Below are positions 6,093 through 12,429 of a DNA stretch of 12,429 nucleotides, piece after piece. The notes under the pieces are model-generated. The model was not told the origin of the DNA. It saw only the letters and a list, made by a program, of their open reading frames with translations, and did not search any database. The DNA is from Sulfurimonas sp. Its GTDB lineage: Bacteria > Campylobacterota > Campylobacteria > Campylobacterales > Sulfurimonadaceae. The stretch is from the NCBI GenBank assembly GCA_015663215.1, contig DQSP01000131.1, positions 1-12,429 of the forward strand, read 5' to 3'. The first letter of the stretch is position 1, and each line of letters starts with the position of its first letter. The translations under genes and the position numbers were made by a program.

Positions 6093-8264
6093 ATGTCAAA
6101 AATTATCTGGTCAAAGATTGATGAAGCTCCGGCTTTAGCAACTTATTCATTATTACCAATTGTAAATGCTTTCACGAAGGCTGCAGGTGTTGAAGTAGTA
6201 GTTAGTGATATTTCACTTGCTGGTAGAGTTCTATCTGCTATGGGTCTTGCTGAGGATGAACTTTCTAAGCTTGGAGAAGTTGTTTTACAAGAAGATGGTA
6301 ACATTATCAAACTTCCAAATATTTCTGCTTCTGTTGGTCAACTTAAAGATTGTATTGCTGAGCTTCAAGGTCAGGGTTATGATATTCCAGATTATCCTGA
6401 AAACCCAGCTAATGCAGCTGAAGAAGCTACACAAGCTAAATACTCAACTTGTTTAGGTTCAGCAGTTAATCCTGTTCTTCGTGAAGGAAATTCTGATAGA
6501 CGTGCTGCAACAGCAGTAAAGAAGTTTGCTCAAAAGAATCCACATAAATTACGTGCATTCCCAGAAAACCCTAAAGCATATGTTGCACATATGGAAGGGA
6601 AGGGAGACTTCTTCGCTAATGAAAAGTCTGCTACTCTTGATAAAGATCAAAAAATTACTATTGCACTTAACGGTAAAGAATTAGGTTCTTTTGCTGGTGT
6701 TGCTAGTGAAATTATTGATGGTACATTTATGTCAATTTCTGCACTTAATGCTTTTTATAAAAAAACTATTGAAGATGCGAAGAAAAATAATGTTTTATGG
6801 TCATTACACCTAAAAGCAACAATGATGAAAATCTCTGACCCTATTATGTTCGGTTATGGTTTTGTTGCATTTTTCCCAGAAGTATTTGCTAAATATGCAG
6901 ATGTATTTGCAGAATTAAATGTTAACCCTAACCAAGGTATGTCTGATTTAGAAAATAAGATTTCTGGTCATGCAAAAGAAGCTCAAATTAAAGCAGCATT
7001 CCTTGCAGTAGTTGAAGGTGATTCTCCAAAAATAGCTATGGTTGATTCTGATAAAGGAACAACTAACTTTAATGCATCTAATGATGTAATTATCGATGCC
7101 TCAATGCCAGTTGTTATTCGTGAAGGTGGAAAACAATGGGACAGAACAGGAGCAGCAGTAGAATGTGTTGCTGTTATTCCTGATAGTACTTATGCAATGT
7201 TTCATGCAGAAATGGTAGCTGACTGTGTTAAAAATGGTCAATATGATGTAACAACTATGGGTACGATGCAAAATATCGGTCTTATGGCTCAAAAAGCTGA
7301 AGAGTACGGTTCTCACCCCACAACTTTTGAACTTGCAGAAGCTGGTACTGTTACTGTAACTGGTGCAAATGGTGTTATTATGAGCTTTGAATGTGAAGCT
7401 GGTGATATTTGGAGAATGTCTCGCGCTAAAGATGTTGCGATTAAAGACTGGGTTCGTTTAACAGTTCAAAGAGCTGGAATTGAAAAAGTTCCTACAATTT
7501 TCTGGTTAGATGATACTCGTGCTCATGATATTGAAGTGAAGAAAAAAGTTGATGCTTATCTTAAAGATTTTGATACTACAGGTTTAGATATTCAATTTAT
7601 GAATGTAACAAATGCTACTCGTTTTACAAATGCACGTGTTCGTGAAGGTAAAATGACTATCGCTGTAACTGGTAATGTTCTTCGTGATCACCTTACAGAT
7701 ATGTACCCAATTCTTGAATTAGGAACATCTGCTAAAATGCTTTCTATCGTTCCTTTATTAGCTGGTGGTGGTTTATATGAGACTGGTGCTGGTGGATCTG
7801 CTCCAAAGCATGTTGATCAGTTCTTAAAAGAGGGTCACCTTCGTTGGGATTCTTTAGGAGAGATTTTAGCACTTGCTGAGTCTTTACGTTTCTTAGGTCT
7901 TAAAAATTCTGATGCTAAACTAACTGCACTTACTGCTAGTTTAGATACTGCAAATGCTGCTTACTTAGATAATAACAAAGAGCCAGGAAGAAAAGTTGGT
8001 CAACCAGACAACAAAGCTTCTCACTTCTTTGTAGCTCAGTACTGGGCTAAAGCTCTTGCTGAGGGTGATAATGCAGAGTTAGCTGCTAAATTTGCTCCAG
8101 TTGCTAAAGAACTTAAGGAGAAAGAAGATACAATTATTGCTGAACTTCTTGCAGTAGAAGGTAAAGCTCAAGATATCGGTGGATACTTCCATCCAGATGA
8201 TGCTAAAGCTGAAGCTGCTATGCGTCCATCTGCTACACTAAACGCAATTATCAACGCGATTTAA
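6093..8264 (+). CDS. icd: Monomeric NADP-dependent isocitrate dehydrogenase
   Basis: Catalyses isocitrate + NADP+ to 2-oxoglutarate + CO2 + NADPH, or the reductive carboxylation in reverse. The 723 residues belong to the monomeric IDH family (about 740 residues, unrelated in length to the 420-residue dimeric Icd). The start MSKIIWSKIDEAPALATYSL is diagnostic. The substrate/metal residues recalled from Azotobacter vinelandii IDH are all present. Ser123, Asn126, Arg130 and Arg136 lie in SAVNPVLREGNSDRR, and Lys246 in KATMMKIS; these sit at a constant offset of nine. Asp533 and Asp537 are in LRDHLTD, the metal site. FWLDDTRAHD (471-480) is another conserved block. Codon use is strongly biased to GGT, GCT, CTT and GAA, as expected for high expression and unlike mltG before it. 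A strong terminator directly after the stop suggests a one-gene transcript. The gene is intact. Confidence 0.97.
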   Translation: MSKIIWSKIDEAPALATYSLLPIVNAFTKAAGVEVVVSDISLAGRVLSAMGLAEDELSKLGEVVLQEDGNIIKLPNISASVGQLKDCIAELQGQGYDIPDYPENPANAAEEATQAKYSTCLGSAVNPVLREGNSDRRAATAVKKFAQKNPHKLRAFPENPKAYVAHMEGKGDFFANEKSATLDKDQKITIALNGKELGSFAGVASEIIDGTFMSISALNAFYKKTIEDAKKNNVLWSLHLKATMMKISDPIMFGYGFVAFFPEVFAKYADVFAELNVNPNQGMSDLENKISGHAKEAQIKAAFLAVVEGDSPKIAMVDSDKGTTNFNASNDVIIDASMPVVIREGGKQWDRTGAAVECVAVIPDSTYAMFHAEMVADCVKNGQYDVTTMGTMQNIGLMAQKAEEYGSHPTTFELAEAGTVTVTGANGVIMSFECEAGDIWRMSRAKDVAIKDWVRLTVQRAGIEKVPTIFWLDDTRAHDIEVKKKVDAYLKDFDTTGLDIQFMNVTNATRFTNARVREGKMTIAVTGNVLRDHLTDMYPILELGTSAKMLSIVPLLAGGGLYETGAGGSAPKHVDQFLKEGHLRWDSLGEILALAESLRFLGLKNSDAKLTALTASLDTANAAYLDNNKEPGRKVGQPDNKASHFFVAQYWAKALAEGDNAELAAKFAPVAKELKEKEDTIIAELLAVEGKAQDIGGYFHPDDAKAEAAMRPSATLNAIINAI

Positions 8265-8287
8265 GTTCAAAGCTTATATTATAAGTT

Positions 8288-8324
8288 TACTATGTGCTTT
8301 ATAGCACATAGTATTTCGTTTTTT
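8288..8324 (+). terminator. Rho-independent terminator after icd
   Basis: An 11-bp perfect stem (TACTATGTGCT at 8288-8298 with AGCACATAGTA at 8303-8313) closes a TTAT loop. The run TTTCGTTTTTT (8314-8324) follows at once. It begins 23 bp after the icd stop. A smaller hairpin (CTTAT/ATAAG, 8273-8285) precedes it. This should end the icd transcript, so mdh needs its own promoter, though read-through is not excluded because only 4 of 11 pairs are G-C. Confidence 0.85.
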
Positions 8325-8325
8325 A

Positions 8326-8351
8326 TGTGGAACATTTTTGAATGTTTTACA
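8326..8351. repeat. Second inverted repeat in the icd-mdh gap
   Basis: TGTGGAACATT (8326-8336) and AATGTTTTACA (8341-8351) pair over 11 positions with two G-U pairs, around the loop TTTG. Nine pairs are Watson-Crick, and the inner AACATT/AATGTT is perfect. It starts immediately after the T-run of the icd terminator but has no T-run of its own. It could be a protein-binding dyad upstream of the mdh promoter, or a stabiliser of a read-through transcript. Confidence 0.4.
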
Positions 8352-8376
8352 CAAAAGGCGAAAAACCTTTCATAAT

Positions 8377-8445
8377 TGATACCTTGCTATACTTAAATGA
8401 TATGTGTTAGCACATTCTTTTTAAGTGTATCTCTAACTGGTATCA
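8377..8445 (+). ncRNA. Candidate nested stem-loop upstream of mdh (leader or small RNA, unproven)
   Basis: Three helices nest in order. Outer: TGATACC (8377-8383) with GGTATCA (8439-8445), 7 perfect pairs. Middle: TATACTTAAA (8388-8397) with TTTAAGTGTA (8420-8429), 10 pairs including one G-U. Inner: ATGTG (8402-8406) with CACAT (8411-8415), loop TTAG. The internal loops are 4 and 9 nt, then 4 and 4 nt. The fold ends 25 nt before the mdh ATG. If transcribed whole it would be a 69-nt hairpin-like leader. However, an extended -10 lies in the left arm, and use of that promoter would transcribe only the inner helix and the right arms. I recognise no known riboswitch class. Confidence 0.35.
8385..8393 (+). 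promoter_or_regulatory. Extended -10 promoter candidate for mdh-fumC-sucCD
   Basis: TGCTATACT matches TGnTATAAT at all but one position. Transcription would start near 8400, at or just before the inverted repeat ATGTG-TTAG-CACAT (8402-8415), leaving a leader of about 70 nt. It is downstream of the icd terminator, where a promoter for the mdh operon is required. No convincing -35 is present. Confidence 0.5.
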
Positions 8446-8470
8446 TACTATTTAATATTAGGGAGTTTTA

Positions 8471-9427
8471 ATGAGTCAAGGAAAAAGAGTAGGAATAGTT
8501 GGTGCCGGTAATGTTGGTGCAACAGTAGCATATTCTCTAGTTATGCTTGGTGCTTGCCATGAAGTAATTTTACGTGATAATAAAATTGATGTAGCAAGAG
8601 GAAAGGCATTAGATATGTCTCAGGCTGCATCTGCTGTAAGAAGTCATACTGTTGTCAAAGTTGCTGAGGAAATGTCAGACTTAATAAATTGTGATGTAGT
8701 TGTTATAACTGCTGGTAGTCCAAGACTTCCAGGTATGAGTCGTGACGATTTACTTATGATAAATGCAAAAATAACAAAAGAAGTTATTCAGGGTGTTGCT
8801 AAATATTCTCCTGATGCTATCATTATAATGGTTTCTAATCCTTTAGATGCTATGACTTATGTCGCATTAAAAGAGAGTGGCTTTGACAGAAGCCGTGTTA
8901 TCGGTATGGCTGGGATCTTAGATAGCTCAAGAATGGCTGCATTTATTCAAGAAAAACTTGGATATGGTGGTGGACAAATTCGTGCATCTGTTATGGGTGG
9001 TCATGGTGATGATATGGTTCCTCTTCCTCGCTACTCTACAGTTGCAGGTGTTCCTCTTTCAGATGTACTTACTGATGCTGAGATTGATGAGATAGTTGAG
9101 AGAACTCGTAAAGGTGGAGCTGAAATAGTTGGACACTTAAAAACTGGTTCAGCATATTATGCTCCTGCTAAATCAACTGCTATTATGGTAAATGCAATAC
9201 TTAAAGATACTAAACAGATTTATCCTTGTGCCGTTTGTCTTGAGGGCGAGTATGGTTTTAATGATGTCGTTTCAGGTGTTCCTGTAATGATTGGTGCCAA
9301 CGGTGCTGAAAAAATCCTTGAAGTTACACTAAATGAGCAAGAAAAAGAGATGTTTGAAAATTCTTGTAAATCAGTACAAGGGCTTATCGATACATTAAAT
9401 AATAACAAATTTTTTGAGGAGAAGTAG
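8471..9427 (+). CDS. mdh: Malate dehydrogenase, NAD-dependent (LDH-like type)
   Basis: Interconverts malate and oxaloacetate with NAD(H); in the reductive TCA direction it makes malate. The 318-residue protein has the Rossmann glycine motif GAGNVGAT (11-18). The active-site loop [13 protein letters not shown] carries Arg85 and Arg91, the pair that marks malate rather than lactate specificity. [10 protein letters not shown] contains Asn123. The catalytic relay is Asp151 with Arg154 (GILDSSRM) and His178 ([14 protein letters not shown]). The ATG at 8471 is set by GGGAG (8461-8465), five bases upstream. It heads a tight operon: fumC starts 4 bp after its stop, with the fumC ribosome site inside the last mdh codons. 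Icd and Mdh are also neighbours in Campylobacter jejuni. The gene is intact and of normal length. Confidence 0.97.
   Translation: MSQGKRVGIVGAGNVGATVAYSLVMLGACHEVILRDNKIDVARGKALDMSQAASAVRSHTVVKVAEEMSDLINCDVVVITAGSPRLPGMSRDDLLMINAKITKEVIQGVAKYSPDAIIIMVSNPLDAMTYVALKESGFDRSRVIGMAGILDSSRMAAFIQEKLGYGGGQIRASVMGGHGDDMVPLPRYSTVAGVPLSDVLTDAEIDEIVERTRKGGAEIVGHLKTGSAYYAPAKSTAIMVNAILKDTKQIYPCAVCLEGEYGFNDVVSGVPVMIGANGAEKILEVTLNEQEKEMFENSCKSVQGLIDTLNNNKFFEEK
9416..9421 (+). promoter_or_regulatory. fumC ribosome binding site within the end of mdh
   Basis: GAGGAG ends 10 bases before the fumC ATG at 9432 and overlaps the last mdh codons, indicating co-transcription and probably coupled translation. Confidence 0.7.
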
Positions 9428-9431
9428 TTAA

Positions 9432-10823
9432 ATGAGTACAAGAATTGAAAAAGATACAATGGGTGAGATTAATGTTCCTGTAGATGCTTACTGGGCTGCT
9501 CAAACGCAGAGAAGTATCCAAAACTTTGCAATCGGTGAAGAGACTATGCCTTATGAAATTACTAGAGGTTTTTCTTATCTTAAAAAAGCAGCAGCTCTTG
9601 TAAATGCTGACCTAGGGACACTAGACCAAAAAATAGCAGATGCTATTGCTAGTGCTGCTGATGATATGCTTGCCGGTAAACTTGATGGAAACTATCCTCT
9701 AGTTGTATGGCAAACAGGTTCAGGCACACAGTCTAATATGAACAACAATGAAGTTCTTGCTAATCGTGCTACAGAAATTCTTGGTGGTGATTTTAGAACA
9801 GATAAACTTGTTCATCCAAATGATCATGTAAACAAATCACAAAGCTCTAACGACACTTATCCAACAGCACTTCACATTGCTGCTGTTATTGAGGTTGAAA
9901 CAAAAGTTATACCTGCTATACAAAAGTTAAAAGCTACACTTACAGCTAAGTCTGCTAAATTTGAATCAGTTGTAAAAATTGGTCGTACACACCTTCAAGA
10001 TGCTACACCACTTACTCTTGGTCAAGAGATTAGCGGTTGGGTTGAAATGCTTAATAAGTGTGAAAAAATGGCTAAAGATTCCCTTGAAGCAGTTCGTGAA
10101 CTTGCACTTGGTGGAACAGCTGTAGGAACAGGTCTTAATGCTCACCCAGAAATGGGTGTACGTGTTGCTAAAAAGATAAGTGAACTAACGGGTCATGATT
10201 TTATCACTGCTCCAAACAAGTTTCATTCGCTTACTTCTCACGATGCTCTTGTTTACTCTCATGGAGCGCTAAAAGCACTTGCTGCAGATATGATGAAAAT
10301 TGCTAATGATGTAAGATGGTTAGCTTCAGGACCACGTTGTGGAATAGGGGAGTTAGAGATTCCTGCAAACGAACCAGGCTCTTCTATTATGCCAGGAAAA
10401 GTAAATCCTACTCAGGCTGAAGCTGTAACTATGGTTACTTGCCAAGTGTTTGGAAATGATGTTGCAATTTCTATGGGTGCGTCTCAAGGTAACTTTGAGT
10501 TAAATGTTTTTAAACCAGTAATTGCATACAATTATTTACAATCATGTCGTTTACTTGCTGATTGTATAGTTTCATTTAACGATCATTGTGCTGTAGGTCT
10601 TGAACCAGTTGTAGATAAGATAGATCACTTCTTACATAACTCATTAATGCTAGTAACAGCACTTAATCCGTATGTTGGCTATGATAACGCAGCTAAAATT
10701 GCTAAAACAGCACATAAAAACAACTCAACTCTTAAAGAAACAGCGATTGACTTAGGTCTTTTAACTGCTGAAGAGTTTGATAAGTATGTGATACCAGAGA
10801 ATATGATCGCGCCAAAAGCGTAA
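9432..10823 (+). CDS. fumC: Class II fumarate hydratase (fumarase C)
   Basis: Iron-independent, homotetrameric cytosolic enzyme converting malate to fumarate and back. The 463 residues carry all hallmarks of the aspartase/fumarase superfamily. These are [14 protein letters not shown] (95-108), [14 protein letters not shown] (135-148), [16 protein letters not shown] with His187 (184-199), and the signature [11 protein letters not shown] (316-326). The mobile-loop catalytic Ser is in that signature and corresponds to Ser318 of E. coli FumC. The AlaGly-Thr context [10 protein letters not shown] and length near 465 distinguish it from aspartase and argininosuccinate lyase. It lies between mdh and sucC, whereas in the C. 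jejuni cluster I recall mdh being directly followed by sucC. The protein acts directly on the Mdh product, so co-expression makes sense. sucC follows after 28 bp with no terminator. Confidence 0.96.
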   Translation: MSTRIEKDTMGEINVPVDAYWAAQTQRSIQNFAIGEETMPYEITRGFSYLKKAAALVNADLGTLDQKIADAIASAADDMLAGKLDGNYPLVVWQTGSGTQSNMNNNEVLANRATEILGGDFRTDKLVHPNDHVNKSQSSNDTYPTALHIAAVIEVETKVIPAIQKLKATLTAKSAKFESVVKIGRTHLQDATPLTLGQEISGWVEMLNKCEKMAKDSLEAVRELALGGTAVGTGLNAHPEMGVRVAKKISELTGHDFITAPNKFHSLTSHDALVYSHGALKALAADMMKIANDVRWLASGPRCGIGELEIPANEPGSSIMPGKVNPTQAEAVTMVTCQVFGNDVAISMGASQGNFELNVFKPVIAYNYLQSCRLLADCIVSFNDHCAVGLEPVVDKIDHFLHNSLMLVTALNPYVGYDNAAKIAKTAHKNNSTLKETAIDLGLLTAEEFDKYVIPENMIAPKA

Positions 10824-10840
10824 AAAATAAATTTTAAATC

Positions 10841-10846
10841 AAGGAG
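10841..10846 (+). promoter_or_regulatory. sucC ribosome binding site
   Basis: AAGGAG ends five bases before the ATG at 10852. It is the strongest Shine-Dalgarno match in the window and fixes the sucC start. Confidence 0.85.
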
Positions 10847-10851
10847 AATAA

Positions 10852-12024
10852 ATGAATATACATGAGTATCAAGCAAAACAAATTTTTGCTAAATATGGTG
10901 TTCCAACACCAAAAGGTATAATGGTTGAAAGCGTACCCGCAGCTGTAAAAGCAGCAGAAGAACTTGGTGGTCCAGTATGGGTTGTTAAGGCTCAAATTCA
11001 CGCAGGTGGTCGTGGTCTTGGTGGTGGTGTTAAACTTGCTAAGTCTATTGAAGAAGTAAGAACATTATCAGAAGAAATTCTTGGAATGACTCTTGTTACT
11101 CACCAAACAGATGCTGCTGGTAAACTAGTACAAAAACTATACATCGAAGATGGTGCAGATATCAAAGCTGAGTATTATCTTTCTGTCGTTTTAGATAGAA
11201 AACTAGAAATGCCTTTGATTGTTGCATCTACTGAAGGTGGAATGAACATTGAAGATGTTGCAGAAAACACTCCTGAAAAAATTATTAAAGTTCCAGTTGA
11301 TCCAGCTATTGGTTTTCAAGGCTTTCATGGTCGTGAACTAGCGTTTGGTCTTGGTATTACTGATAAAACAGAACAAAAAAACATCATTAACTTTGCAAAA
11401 AAACTTTTCAAAGTATATACTGAAAATGATGCAGAAATGATTGAAATTAATCCTTTAATTAGAACAGGTGAGGGTACATTTTTAGCTCTTGATGGAAAAA
11501 TGGGATTTGATAACTCTGCACTTGGACGTCATCCAGATATCGAAGCTATGAGAGACTTATCGGAAGAAGATGCTGATGAAGTTGAGGCTGCAAAGTATGG
11601 TCTTTCTTATGTTGCTCTTGATGGTGAAATAGGTTGTATGGTAAATGGTGCTGGTCTTGCGATGGGTACTATGGATACAATTAATCACATGGGTGGAACA
11701 CCTGCTAACTTTTTAGATGTTGGTGGTAGTGCAAACGCAGAGACTGTTGCAAAAGGTTTTGAGATTATTCTTAAAAATCCAAATGTGAAAGCAATTTTTG
11801 TTAATATTTTTGGTGGAATCGTTCGTTGTGACCGTATCGCTAATGGTATTATTGAAGCAACAAAAATTACAGATGTTAATGTACCTGTAATAGTACGTCT
11901 TGATGGAACAAATGCTCCAGAAGCTTCTGAAATTTTAAATAAAGCAAATATATCTAACTTAATTGTTGGTACTGATTTAGCTGACGGTGCTGCTAAGGCC
12001 GTAGCTGCTGCGAAAGGAAACTAA
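10852..12024 (+). CDS. sucC: Succinyl-CoA synthetase (ADP-forming) beta subunit
   Basis: Beta subunit of the alpha2beta2 or alpha-beta ligase interconverting succinate + CoA + ATP and succinyl-CoA + ADP + Pi. The 390 residues start NIHEYQAKQIFAKYGVPTP, the normal family start. The ATP-grasp domain has Lys46 and the glycine loop GGRGLGGGVK (52-61). Many other bacteria have GGRGKAGGVK there; the Leu-Gly variant leaves the glycines intact. The Mg/nucleotide residues Asn200 (EINPL) and Asp214 (LDGKM) match E. coli Asn199 and Asp213. The C-terminal ligase domain shows LDVGGSANAETVAKGF and NIFGGIVRCDRIANGI, the succinate-binding face. sucD follows after a 4-bp gap with its ribosome site inside the last sucC codons. 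Nucleotide preference (ATP versus GTP) cannot be told from the sequence. The gene is intact. Confidence 0.97.
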   Translation: MNIHEYQAKQIFAKYGVPTPKGIMVESVPAAVKAAEELGGPVWVVKAQIHAGGRGLGGGVKLAKSIEEVRTLSEEILGMTLVTHQTDAAGKLVQKLYIEDGADIKAEYYLSVVLDRKLEMPLIVASTEGGMNIEDVAENTPEKIIKVPVDPAIGFQGFHGRELAFGLGITDKTEQKNIINFAKKLFKVYTENDAEMIEINPLIRTGEGTFLALDGKMGFDNSALGRHPDIEAMRDLSEEDADEVEAAKYGLSYVALDGEIGCMVNGAGLAMGTMDTINHMGGTPANFLDVGGSANAETVAKGFEIILKNPNVKAIFVNIFGGIVRCDRIANGIIEATKITDVNVPVIVRLDGTNAPEASEILNKANISNLIVGTDLADGAAKAVAAAKGN

Positions 12025-12028
12025 TTAA

Positions 12029-12429
12029 ATGTCAATTTTAGTAAATAAAGATACAAAAGTAATCGTTCAAGGTTTCACAGGGAAAGAGGGTTCTTTCCAT
12101 GCTGAGCAATGTTTAGCATATGGAACACAAATAGTTGGTGGTGTAACACCAAACAAGGGTGGACAAACTCACCTTGATAAGCCTGTTTTTAATACTGTTG
12201 CAGATGCTGTTAAGACTACAGGTGCTACTGTTTCTATGATTTTTGTTCCACCCGCTTTTGTTGGTGATGCTGTTATGGAAGCTGCTGAAGCTGGGATAGA
12301 ACTTGCTGTAATTATTACAGAAGGTGCTCCGGTTAAAGATATGCAAATGGCTAAAGCTCATGCGACTAAGCATGGTATGATGACTATCGGGCCAAACTGT
12401 CCTGGTGTTATCACGGCCCAAGAGTGTAA
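12029..12429 (+). CDS. sucD: Succinyl-CoA synthetase alpha subunit (5' part; 3' end outside the window)
   Basis: Alpha partner of SucC, holding the CoA site and the phosphohistidine. The frame runs open from ATG 12029 to the right edge (133 codons and two bases); the TAA-like last bases are out of frame, so it is cut by the window, not stopped. Visible motifs are [18 protein letters not shown] at the start, the CoA-binding Rossmann loop [13 protein letters not shown] (15-27), [11 protein letters not shown] (38-48), [24 protein letters not shown] and GPNCPGVIT. The active-site His (near residue 246 in E. coli) lies beyond the edge. AAAGGA (12013-12018) in the end of sucC is the ribosome site. 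In related genomes 2-oxoglutarate:ferredoxin oxidoreductase genes (oorDABC) follow sucD; whether they do here cannot be seen. Confidence 0.96.
   Translation, partial: MSILVNKDTKVIVQGFTGKEGSFHAEQCLAYGTQIVGGVTPNKGGQTHLDKPVFNTVADAVKTTGATVSMIFVPPAFVGDAVMEAAEAGIELAVIITEGAPVKDMQMAKAHATKHGMMTIGPNCPGVITAQEC

Noticed and set aside
6205..6456. Plus-strand frame inside icd
   Set aside because: Out-of-frame Leu/Gln-rich translation within a conserved enzyme gene.
7101..7316. Minus-strand frame inside icd
   Set aside because: Antisense shadow of conserved icd sequence with no ribosome site.
8354..8370. AAAGG/CCTTT mini-dyad in the icd-mdh gap
   Set aside because: Five pairs around a seven-base loop are expected by chance; it adds nothing to the stronger structures around it.
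9220..9459. Minus-strand frame over the mdh-fumC junction
   Set aside because: Antisense to two conserved genes, Ser/Phe-rich, no motif.
10679..10876. Minus-strand frame over the fumC-sucC junction
   Set aside because: Antisense shadow; the overlapping fumC and sucC ends are well supported.
12113..12421. Minus-strand frame at the right edge
   Set aside because: Antisense to sucD, whose plus-strand frame holds all expected CoA-binding motifs.
12421..12429. Apparent TAA stop at the very end of sucD
   Set aside because: The TAA is out of the sucD frame (gag tgt aa), so sucD continues beyond the window rather than being truncated.

Overview
This window reads as a chromosomal segment of an AT-rich bacterium of the Campylobacterota (the former epsilonproteobacteria), probably Sulfurimonas-, Arcobacter- or Sulfurovum-like. 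The evidence is the monomeric NADP isocitrate dehydrogenase followed by mdh and sucCD. As far as I recall, Campylobacter jejuni has icd-mdh-sucC-sucD-oorDABC. The secA end followed by a single LolC/E-type permease recalls the Helicobacter pylori order. The genus is an inference; no rRNA is present. I see no mobile elements, CRISPR arrays or tRNAs. The coding density is that of ordinary core chromosome.

Left half (1-5975) is an envelope-biogenesis block. It starts with the 3' part of secA (protein export). A LolF-type lipoprotein-releasing permease follows, its TTG start overlapping the secA stop. It converges, 9 bp apart, on a 1048-residue single-pass AsmA/YhdP-like protein on the minus strand. 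That gene overlaps head-to-head, by 71 bp, with mltG (septal/endolytic murein transglycosylase) on the plus strand. Both N-terminal membrane anchors are written in the shared DNA. Each gene's best -10 candidate lies inside the other gene's coding sequence, and a perfect 16-bp palindrome sits just downstream of the minus-strand -10.

Right half (6093-12429) is a TCA-cycle block on the plus strand: icd, mdh, fumC, sucC and the 5' part of sucD. These enzymes interconvert isocitrate/2-oxoglutarate, oxaloacetate/malate, malate/fumarate and succinate/succinyl-CoA. They can serve the oxidative cycle or, if ATP citrate lyase and OorDABC are encoded elsewhere, the reductive (CO2-fixing) cycle. A strong rho-independent terminator after icd and a separate mdh promoter candidate suggest that icd is transcribed alone. 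mdh-fumC-sucC-sucD then form a tight operon, with 4, 28 and 4 bp gaps.

The main unexplained material is non-coding. The 206-bp icd-mdh gap holds a terminator, a second hairpin and a long nested stem-loop overlapping an extended -10. The 117-bp mltG-icd gap holds a 7+7 bp inverted repeat interleaved with a 12-bp direct repeat, close to the icd start. I found no clearly novel protein system. The regulatory DNA and the mutual overlap of the asmA-like gene and mltG are the parts worth a second look.
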